Origin: CAVSRC01 sp963730325
GTDB taxonomy: Bacteria; Pseudomonadota; Alphaproteobacteria; Rhizobiales; Kaistiaceae
Direction: 5' to 3'
Length of the DNA: 64,000 bases
Assembly: GCA_963730325.1 (NCBI GenBank)
Contig: CAVSRC010000009.1
Coordinates: forward strand, 36,111-100,110
Every line of letters starts with the position of its first letter. Position 1 is the stretch's first letter. The notes beneath the pieces are model-generated. The model was not told where the DNA came from. It made no database searches and saw only the letters and a program-made list of their open reading frames with translations. Shown piece by piece: positions 16,407-23,129 of this stretch. A program made the translations under genes and the position numbers.

Positions 16407-18197
16407 ATGTCATTGCGTGATGTGTTCTCCCCCTACACCGCGTGGAAGCACGCTTTCGAGACGCCGGTCACCATAAAGGACCCGCTCAATCGCGAAGGTG
16501 CCGACCGCTATCGCGGCTTCCACCAGAACGACATCGCCAAGTGCATCGGCTGCGGGTCGTGTGAGACGATCTGCCAGAACGCGGCCATCGACATGGTGCC
16601 GGTCTCCGACCCGAAGCCGGGCGACAGCGGCCTCCGGCCGATGATCGACTATGGGCGCTGCTGCTGGTGCGCGCTGTGCGTCGATGTGTGCATGACCGGT
16701 TCGCTCACCATGTCGAACGAATACAAGTGGATCGACAGCGACCCGGACGCCTTCCGCTTCATCCCCGGTGTCGACAAGAAGCCGTGGGACGACGAGCCCA
16801 AGGGCTACCAACGAGAGGACGTGCGCCGGCTCTCGGGCATCGAGCGCGCGCCGATGGGGGCGCTCGAGGCGGAGGAGCGGATCGACAATTTCGCCGAGAT
16901 CATGGCCGGCTTCACCCAGGCCGAAGCCGCCATCGAGGCCGACCGCTGCGTCCAGTGCGGGCTGTGCGTGGCCACATGCCCGGCGCACATGTCGATACCC
17001 GACTACATCGAGAAGGTGCGCGAGGGCGATTTCGAGGGCGGTCTGCAGATCCTCTACGAGACCAACCCGTTCAGCCAGGTCTGCGGGCGCATCTGCACCC
17101 ATAAGTGCGAGACGTCCTGCGCCGCGCTGCACGAGGGCGACGCCATCGCCATCCGCTGGCTCAAGCGCGCCATCACCGACAATGTGCCGCGCGAGCGCTA
17201 TTTCGACCTGATCAAGAAGCCGGACGTGGAAGAGACCGGCCAGAGCGTGGCGATCGTCGGTGCCGGGCCTGCCGGCCTCACCACCGCCTTCGATCTCGCC
17301 CGCCAGGGCCACAAGGTGGTCGTCTTCGAGGCGCATCCACAGCCCGGCGGCATGATGCGCTATGGCATCCCCGAATACCGGCTGCCCTACGACGTGCTCG
17401 ACCACGAGATTTCGGTGATCGAAGCCATGGGCGTCGAAATCCGCTGCAACATGCGGGTCGGCCGCGAGATCACCATCGATCAGCTTCGCCAGGCCTATGA
17501 CGCGGTGGTGCTGTCCGTCGGCCTGCATCAGGGCCGCTCGACCCGCGTGCCGGGGAGCGAGAAGGCCGAGGCGGCCATCGACCTGTTGCGCCGGATCACC
17601 GCCGGCGAGGATGTGCCCGTGCCGCAGGAGATCGCGGTGATCGGCGGCGGCAACGTGGCCATGGACATCGCCCGCTCGATGGCGCGCCTGCAGAAGAAGG
17701 AGCATGGCGAGGTCGGCATGACCGTGACCGCGCTGGAAGACTTCGCTCACTTCCTGGCCGACCGCGAGGAGGTGGAGGAAGCGCAGGAAGAGGGTTGCGT
17801 CATTCTCGACGCGCGCGGTCCGCAGGAAATCATCGTCGAGAACGGCGCGGTCGCCGGCTTGCGCACATGGAAGTGCAAGGCGATTTTCGACGAGGAGGGC
17901 CGCTTCGCGCCGAAATACGACGAGAGCGACGAGCGCGTGCATCCCGCGCAGATGGTCATCGAGGCCATCGGCCAGGCCGCCGACATCTCGCTGCTCGGCA
18001 AGGCGCTCACCGAAGCGCTCGAATGGAATCGCGGGCGCATCCGCATCGACGCGGACGGCCGCACGTCAGAGCCGTGGCTGTGGGCCGCGGGCGACATGGT
18101 CTCCGGCCCTGACGTCATTCACGCGGTGGCCGACGGGCATCGCGTCGCCACATCCGTCGGCGCCGTCCTCGTCGCCAAGAGGGAGAGCTTGTCATGA
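16407..18197 (+). CDS. Ferredoxin (NuoI/MbhN-like) fused to GltD/NfnL-like FAD-NAD(P) oxidoreductase
   Basis: This 596-residue, two-part protein has residues 1-~115 as a NuoI/MbhN-like ferredoxin with C46IGC49GSC52ETIC56 and C85…C88…C91…C95 (two [4Fe-4S]). From ~155 it follows the small subunit of glutamate synthase/NfnL: two further clusters (C181, C184, C187, C191 and C226, C230, C234, C238), an FAD dinucleotide fold VAIVGAGPAGLTTAFDL (281-297), a second NAD(P) site GGGNVAMD (413-420), and the C-terminal FAD motif WAAGDMVSGPDVIHAV. It is a plausible NAD(P)H entry or exit module wired straight to the NuoB/NuoD-like core. It overlaps the next gene as ATGA. Which nucleotide it uses is not established. 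Confidence 0.9.
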   Translation: MSLRDVFSPYTAWKHAFETPVTIKDPLNREGADRYRGFHQNDIAKCIGCGSCETICQNAAIDMVPVSDPKPGDSGLRPMIDYGRCCWCALCVDVCMTGSLTMSNEYKWIDSDPDAFRFIPGVDKKPWDDEPKGYQREDVRRLSGIERAPMGALEAEERIDNFAEIMAGFTQAEAAIEADRCVQCGLCVATCPAHMSIPDYIEKVREGDFEGGLQILYETNPFSQVCGRICTHKCETSCAALHEGDAIAIRWLKRAITDNVPRERYFDLIKKPDVEETGQSVAIVGAGPAGLTTAFDLARQGHKVVVFEAHPQPGGMMRYGIPEYRLPYDVLDHEISVIEAMGVEIRCNMRVGREITIDQLRQAYDAVVLSVGLHQGRSTRVPGSEKAEAAIDLLRRITAGEDVPVPQEIAVIGGGNVAMDIARSMARLQKKEHGEVGMTVTALEDFAHFLADREEVEEAQEEGCVILDARGPQEIIVENGAVAGLRTWKCKAIFDEEGRFAPKYDESDERVHPAQMVIEAIGQAADISLLGKALTEALEWNRGRIRIDADGRTSEPWLWAAGDMVSGPDVIHAVADGHRVATSVGAVLVAKRESLS

Positions 18198-18691
18198 CCA
18201 GCGAAGCCAACAAGGAAAAGCTGACCGGTATCACCACCGTCCGCGAGATCATGGAGACGGCGACCCAGTTCGAGGTCGTGGCGCGCGACTTCTACATGGC
18301 ACTGATTCCCAAGGTGTCGAAGAACCTGCGCTGGCTGGCCAAGGAGCTGGCCGAGGAGGAGCAGGGCCACGTCGACCTGTTCACCAAGCTGGCTGCCGAC
18401 CCGGACGTGACCGGGCACATGGAGGAGAAGATTGCGCGGCCGGTGGCCGACGGGAAATTCTCCGATTGCGTGCAGACCCCGGATCTCGGTCCCAATCCCG
18501 ACGATCAGGCCGTGCTCCAATACGCGCTCCTGCGCGAGACAGCGGCCATGGAGCAGTACACCGAACTTGCTGAGACCGCCCCTGAGGGCGCTCTCAAGAC
18601 CGCCTTCGCCTTCCTCGCCAATGAGGAGGCCCAGCACAAGGAAGAGCTGGAGAAGGTCTATTACGAGGTGGTCCACTCCGGCGGCGTGTGA
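18194..18691 (+). CDS. Ferritin-like/rubrerythrin-type di-iron protein
   Basis: This 165-residue four-helix protein starts by ATGA overlap with the flavoprotein gene, so it belongs to the same operon. Two helices carry E-x-x-H-type metal ligands: AEEEQGHVDLF and NEEAQHKEELEKVYYE; additional glutamates (TQFEVVARDFY and RETAAMEQYTELA) complete a rubrerythrin-like di-iron site. No C-terminal rubredoxin domain is present. It could act as a peroxide/oxygen-scavenging partner protecting the cluster-rich complex, or as an alternative electron sink; this is inference from position. A hairpin directly follows the stop. Confidence 0.85.
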   Translation: MTSEANKEKLTGITTVREIMETATQFEVVARDFYMALIPKVSKNLRWLAKELAEEEQGHVDLFTKLAADPDVTGHMEEKIARPVADGKFSDCVQTPDLGPNPDDQAVLQYALLRETAAMEQYTELAETAPEGALKTAFAFLANEEAQHKEELEKVYYEVVHSGGV

Positions 18692-18706
18692 GCCAGAAAC
18701 AAAATC

Positions 18707-18737
18707 GCCCACGGCCATTCGTCGGAATGGCGTGGGC
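18707..18737 (+). terminator. Hairpin after the ferritin-like gene, probable operon end
   Basis: An approximately 13-bp stem with a single bulged G is formed by GCCCACG-G-CCATTC (18707-18720) and GAATGGCGTGGGC (18725-18737), with a 4-nt loop. It starts 15 bases after the stop codon. No T-tract follows, so intrinsic termination is not certain; it may instead stabilise the 3' end of the transcript. Confidence 0.5.
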
Positions 18738-19055
18738 CAACATCACTCGAAATTGGTCCTTGCGGATAACCCGCCAGGGAGCGGCCAAGCTGGGCCTTGC
18801 CCTACTGATGCGGCCCTAAGAGACCGCTCCCGGCAAGCCGTTCGTCGGTGCCGCTACGCTGGAGCCCGAACGTTGCTCGCAGCGATCCTCGCGGCGGTGC
18901 TCTTCGGGTGGCGTCATGGTTCCTCCTCTTTCTGTGGAACCTACATTGATGAGTTTGGTACGACGGCTGCCAAAGTCAATGCGTGAAATCGGAACATGGA
19001 AAGTTTCGGCCGCGTGTGGCCGATATGACTCCCGTGAATCCTGTCTCCAGCGATA
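18738..19055. other. Non-coding gap between convergent transcription units
   Basis: This stretch of about 320 bases lies between the operon-ending hairpin and the end of the convergent cutC gene. No reading frame here has a ribosome-binding site or recognisable product, and no tRNA or repeat was seen. The composition is somewhat lower in GC than the neighbours, as expected for intergenic DNA. Confidence 0.5.
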
Positions 19056-19814
19056 TCAATCGCGAAGCGGGTCGGCACCGTCCTCGACGGCCGCCCGCCA
19101 GGCGCGCTGCAGCGCGCGAACAGCCTCTTGCGATGTGCGGCGCGGGGCGTCGCTGGCGAAGCCGAGTTCGCGAAGGCGAGGGGCGGCGGGTGCCGGTTCC
19201 GAGGCGGAGGCGTGGATTTCGGTGACGGGCAGGCGCTCGGCGATGGTGCGGATCGTATCGGCACGGATTCCAGAGCCCGGCATCACGACGATGCGGCCGC
19301 GCGCCATTGCGTGAAGTTTTGCCAGCCGGTCGAGGCCGGCGATGGCTGTCGGTGCACCGCCGGAGGTGAGGATCCGCGTGAAGCCGATGGCGATGGCGCT
19401 CTCCAGCGCCTCCTCGAGATCGGGTGCCAGATCGAAGGCGCGGTTCAGCGTCGTGGCAAGGCCCGCGGCGACGGCGTGATCGTGGAGGCGCCGCAGCGCG
19501 ATCTCGTCGAGGCGTCCATCCGGCCGGCCGGCGCCGAGCACGACGCCGGCAAGCCCAGCCGCATGGGCGTCGTCGATGTCGGCCAGCATCAGATCGACCT
19601 CCGCTGGCCCGAAGACGAAATCGCCGGGGCGCGGGCGCACCAGTACGTGGACCGGGACCGGTGCGGCGGCCGCCGCGCGCATCAGGCTTCCCGGCGGCGT
19701 CAGCCCGCCCAGCGCCAGTGCCGCGCAGACCTCGATGCGGTCGGCGCCGCCGGCAATCGCCGCGTCCAGTCCGGCGGCGTCGTCGACGCAGATTTCGAGG
19801 ACGCGAGGGCTCAC
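19056..19814 (-). CDS. cutC: CutC family protein (copper homeostasis family)
   Basis: This 252-residue TIM-barrel protein has CutC features: the opening LEICVDDAAGLDAAIAGGAD, RIEVCAALALGGLTPPGSLM, VHVLVRPRPGDFVF, GVVLGAGRPDGRLD and RILTSGGAPTA. The GTG start at 19814 overlaps the stop of the ROK kinase as GTGA. The molecular role of CutC is debated in the literature; copper tolerance phenotypes have been reported but a sugar-related or other enzymatic role is possible. Here it sits behind a sugar kinase and not beside copper genes. Confidence 0.92.
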   Translation of the reverse strand: MSPRVLEICVDDAAGLDAAIAGGADRIEVCAALALGGLTPPGSLMRAAAAAPVPVHVLVRPRPGDFVFGPAEVDLMLADIDDAHAAGLAGVVLGAGRPDGRLDEIALRRLHDHAVAAGLATTLNRAFDLAPDLEEALESAIAIGFTRILTSGGAPTAIAGLDRLAKLHAMARGRIVVMPGSGIRADTIRTIAERLPVTEIHASASEPAPAAPRLRELGFASDAPRRTSQEAVRALQRAWRAAVEDGADPLRD

Positions 19815-20722
19815 GCGGCGCGCTGCCGGGCAAGCAGGGCGGCGCCGATGAAGGCGGGGTTGCCGGTACACTGGCCGGGAACGACCAGCGGCTCGGCGGT
19901 GTCGCGGAGGATTCTCTGGCGCACGGCCTTGTCCAGGATAGCCAGCATCTCCGTCTCGCGCGCGAGACCGCCGCCAACCGGCACGATGTCGGCGCCGAGG
20001 ATGTTGACACTGAGGGCGAGCGGCTGGGCGACGAGCTCGATATAGCAGTCGAAGGTCCGCACCGCCTGCGGATCGCCGGCGCGCCAGGCATCCATGATGG
20101 CGCGGCTCTTCATCGTCGTACCGGTGAGCTGGCGGTGGAGCCTTTCCATGCCGCGGGCGCCACCGATGGTATCGACACAGCCGCTCTGGCCGCAGCCGCA
20201 GGCAAACCAGGGGATATCGACCGGCGGGTCGCCGACGCGGCGCGCCAGGATCGGGCCGTGGCCCCATTCGCCGGAGAAGCCGCCGGCCCCCTGGAGCAGG
20301 CGGCTCTCGACGACCACGCCGCCGCCGACGCCGGTGCCGAGGATAATGCCGAAGACGATCCGGCGGCCGCGTCCGGCGCCGATGCCGGCCTCGGCAAGGG
20401 CGAAGCAGTCGGCATCGTTGGCGACCAGAACGGGGCGCGCGAGCGCGGCGGAGAGATCGTCGGCGAGCCGCCGTCCGTCGATGCAGGGGATGTTGGCGCA
20501 CTTGCTGCGGCCGCTCACCGGATCGACCACGCCGGCAATGGCGATCGAAAGCGGTGCCGTGGCCTCGCCACTGCCGGCCTCGGCCAGTTCGGCGAGCGCC
20601 GCGCAGAAGGCGTCGAAGTCGTCGGCCGGCGTGTCGTGCTTGCCGATCGGCACGATGTCCTCGGGCGTCAGCGCCCGCGCCGCCTTGATGGTCGATCCGC
20701 CGATATCGAAGCAGATGGTCAT
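19811..20722 (-). CDS. ROK family sugar kinase (N-acetylglucosamine kinase-like)
   Basis: This 303-residue protein has the ROK fold. The N-terminal phosphate-binding loop is FDIGGSTIKAA, followed by VLVANDADCFALAEAGIGAG (catalytic Asp region), FGIILGTGVGGGVV, GEWGHGPI and the zinc-binding CGCGQSGCVDT characteristic of ROK proteins. It should phosphorylate a hexose or amino sugar using ATP in the cytoplasm; the NagK-like arrangement (E-x-x-H plus C-x-C-G-x-x-x-C) favours N-acetylglucosamine but does not prove it. No DNA-binding domain is present. The start at 20722 has GGACGGAG upstream. Translational overlap with cutC suggests a shared transcript. Confidence 0.9.
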   Translation of the reverse strand: MTICFDIGGSTIKAARALTPEDIVPIGKHDTPADDFDAFCAALAELAEAGSGEATAPLSIAIAGVVDPVSGRSKCANIPCIDGRRLADDLSAALARPVLVANDADCFALAEAGIGAGRGRRIVFGIILGTGVGGGVVVESRLLQGAGGFSGEWGHGPILARRVGDPPVDIPWFACGCGQSGCVDTIGGARGMERLHRQLTGTTMKSRAIMDAWRAGDPQAVRTFDCYIELVAQPLALSVNILGADIVPVGGGLARETEMLAILDKAVRQRILRDTAEPLVVPGQCTGNPAFIGAALLARQRAA

Positions 20723-20742
20723 GGCGCTCCGTCCGCCGCCGA

Positions 20743-21177
20743 TCAGCCGGGCGGCGGGATGACGAGAATGCTGCACGGCGGGTTCTTCACCAGCTGCACG
20801 CCGACGGATTCATTGGCCAGCCGCGACCACAGCCCGTGGGACCGGTGGCCGATCACCACCAGGTCGGCACCGACCTCGCGGGCCGTCTCCATGATCTGGT
20901 CGGGCGGATGGCCATAGGCCACGCGCGTCGTGCCGGTCAGCCCGCGCTCGGCCAGGTGGACCATCTCCTCTTCGAGGATCGAGCGGGATTGGTCGAGCGC
21001 CTCCTCGTCGGCGGTGCCGCTGGCATAGGCTTCCGCCGCGGCAACGTCGATGCCTCTCTCCATCACCGAGACGAGCACCAGCTCGGCCCCGCACAGCGCC
21101 GCAAGCTCGGCGCCCTGGTTGAGCGCCACGCGGCTGTCCTCGGTTCCATCGAAGGCAATGAGTATTTTTCGGTACAA
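20743..21177 (-). CDS. Universal stress protein, UspA family
   Basis: This 144-residue single Usp domain starts with YRKILIAFDGTEDSRVALNQ and ends with VIGHRSHGLWSRLANESVG followed by PPCSILVIPPPG. The G-H-R-x-H-G…G-S/N-x-S-x-x-L ATP-binding pattern is recognisable. The start codon appears to be TTG at 21177, with AGGA eight bases upstream. It lies downstream of a potassium-channel gene; Usp proteins sometimes bind nucleotides to regulate transporters, so a functional link is possible but unproven. About 20 bp separate it from the ROK kinase start. Confidence 0.9.
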   Translation of the reverse strand: MYRKILIAFDGTEDSRVALNQGAELAALCGAELVLVSVMERGIDVAAAEAYASGTADEEALDQSRSILEEEMVHLAERGLTGTTRVAYGHPPDQIMETAREVGADLVVIGHRSHGLWSRLANESVGVQLVKNPPCSILVIPPPG

Positions 21178-21319
21178 GGGATTTGTCCTTGCTGGTTGCC
21201 GGTGTTCTCTATTGTAGCGCGTCGCGGCGCGTCAGACGACACGGCGCACGCCCGGAATGCGGCGCAGCAGCGGCGCCGGGCGCCGACGCCTTTCGGTGTC
21301 TATAGCGCCAGCCCCGTTG

Positions 21320-22384
21320 TCAGAAAACCGTGCGGCCGGCGCGCACGCGCTCCTTCGGGGCGGCGAAGAGGGCGCTCATCGCCTGTCCGCTGCGCCCGAC
21401 CAGGACGAGACCGTCGCCGGCAGCGACATGCAGGCTGTTGTCCGGTTCGGTGATGGCCTCGCCGTCGCGCCGGTTGAGCTGCACGATGAAGAACGTGCCG
21501 TGGGCGCGGGTCTCGATCTCATCGATGGTCAGATCGGTGAAGGCGCCGTTCTGCGGCACCACCACCACTTCGATGGCGAGGCCGAGACCGCGCAACGTGC
21601 GCTCCAGATCGCGCATCTGGCCGGACTCGAAGATGAAGCGTGCCGTCTCCGGAAACAGGATCATCTCGGCGATGCGTTCGGCGCCGATATGGGTCGGCAG
21701 AACCACCTTGTTGGCGCCGGCATGGACCAGCTTGCTCTCGGTGGTGACGGCGTCGCCGCGGGCGATGATCTGGATCGCGGGATTGAGGTTGCGTGCCGAG
21801 AGCGTGATGAAGACGTTGGCGGCGTCGTTGGGCAACACGGTGGCGAGCGATCCGCGCCCGTGCGATGCCGGCCGCATCCAGGGTTGCCTCGGCGGTGGCG
21901 TCGCCTTCGATGCAGAGATAGCCGGCGTCGCGCGCCTGCGTGCCGCTGTGCCGTTCTGCTCGACCAGGACAAACGTGGCGGCGCCGTCGTGAAGCGCCTT
22001 GGCAAGCTCGACGCCGATGCGGCCGAAGCCGCAGACGATGATGTGATCGTCGAGCTTGTCGATTTCGGTCTGCATGCGCCTCTCCCCCATGATTGCCTGC
22101 AGCGGTCGCAAGGTGAAGAACTGGACCAGCGCGCCGGTGAAGAAGATCATGCCGGTGCAGCCGAGCGCCATCGTCGCCATGGTCATGAGGTGCAGGTACG
22201 GCGTGTCGATGGGATGGACTTCGCCATAGCCGACGGTGAAGACCGTCAGCGTCACCATGTAGAGCGCGTCCGGGAAGGACCATCCGGCCTCGACATAGCC
22301 GAACGTCGCTGCGGTCCACACCACGACCATGAAGGCCGCGACCCGCACCAGGTTGCGCGACGGATGAGCTAGCAGACTATCCAT
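21320..22384 (-). CDS. Ion channel with RCK (TrkA-N) domain; internal compensated double frameshift
   Basis: This 354-residue two-TM potassium channel has the selectivity filter TVGYG at residues 50-54 within ALYMVTLTVFTVGYGEV. A TM2 is followed by an RCK nucleotide-binding domain (HIIVCGFGRIGVELAKAL) and a TrkA-C-like tail (GLAIEVVVVPQNGAFTDLTI; AAGDGLVLVGRSG). Between about 21936 and 21851 the frame is wrong. The displaced frame reads QARDAGYLCIEGDATAEATL, the expected end of the Rossmann fold with its G-D acidic motif. One apparent deletion and one insertion cancel, so the reading frame is restored at SLATVLPNDAANVF. About 28 residues are scrambled. Either the assembly has two errors or the domain is damaged. 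Confidence 0.85.
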   Translation of the reverse strand: MDSLLAHPSRNLVRVAAFMVVVWTAATFGYVEAGWSFPDALYMVTLTVFTVGYGEVHPIDTPYLHLMTMATMALGCTGMIFFTGALVQFFTLRPLQAIMGERRMQTEIDKLDDHIIVCGFGRIGVELAKALHDGAATFVLVEQNGTAARRRATPAISASKATPPPRQPWMRPASHGRGSLATVLPNDAANVFITLSARNLNPAIQIIARGDAVTTESKLVHAGANKVVLPTHIGAERIAEMILFPETARFIFESGQMRDLERTLRGLGLAIEVVVVPQNGAFTDLTIDEIETRAHGTFFIVQLNRRDGEAITEPDNSLHVAAGDGLVLVGRSGQAMSALFAAPKERVRAGRTVF

Positions 22385-22505
22385 GTCCCCCCGGAGAATT
22401 CGTCTTCACTCAGCCTTTGAAGGATAGCTGAGAGGGGGCAAAGAATATTGCGGAAATTAGTGGCGCGAATCCCCTGATTGCCTTGTTGTTGGGCGACGTC
22501 TGCGG

Positions 22506-22979
22506 TCAGTCGGTGCTCGGGTGCCAGGCCTGCGCGCGGCGAACCGCTTCGGCGATCTGTTCCGGCGTCATGTCCTGTGCCACCCGTTTGCGCAGCTTTA
22601 TTGCGGTCTCGTCTCCCTGGCGGGCCGCCAGGCTGAACCACATGTGTGCCGTGACGAGGTCCTTGGGAACCCCGTCTCCTTCGACGTACATGAAGCCAAG
22701 ATACCATTGCGCCAGGTCCAGCCCCTGATTGGCGGAGAGCGTGAGCCATCGCGCTGCTTCATGGGAGTCCTTGGGCACGCCGCTGCCCTCCTGGTACATC
22801 CTCCCGACCAGAAGCTGAGCCCCTTTGCTGCCTTTTTCAGCCAACGGCTTCCACAGTGCGAAAGCAGTCTTGAAATCACCCTTGAGGAAGGCGGCTTGAC
22901 CTTCCTCAAATTGTCCAGCGGTCGCGTTCGACGTCGCCAGGATCAGTCCAAGCAAGGCGGCGGCAAGAATCTCGCGCAT
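22506..22979 (-). CDS. Secreted Sel1-repeat protein
   Basis: This 157-residue protein has a Sec signal peptide (REILAAALLGLILATSNATA) and roughly three Sel1-like repeats: FEEGQAAFLKGDFKTAFALW, AQLLVGRMYQEGSGVPKDSH and AQWYLGFMYVEGDGVPKDLV. Sel1 proteins act as periplasmic or envelope protein-interaction scaffolds. It is transcribed alone, towards the channel gene, and starts 150 bp from the divergent TIR protein. No specific function can be assigned. Confidence 0.88.
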   Translation of the reverse strand: MREILAAALLGLILATSNATAGQFEEGQAAFLKGDFKTAFALWKPLAEKGSKGAQLLVGRMYQEGSGVPKDSHEAARWLTLSANQGLDLAQWYLGFMYVEGDGVPKDLVTAHMWFSLAARQGDETAIKLRKRVAQDMTPEQIAEAVRRAQAWHPSTD

Positions 22980-23129
22980 TGTTTCGCTCCATTTTGGTCT
23001 TGGCCGGGCCGTATTGCCCGATAATGTAATGTTGAGCCAGAATTGCCAATCGTTATTCTTCCGCTAGGCGCGAGTTAGCCTGTAAATGAAACTTGAGCAT
23101 CGAACTCGGCAATAAAGAGGCAAGGGAAA

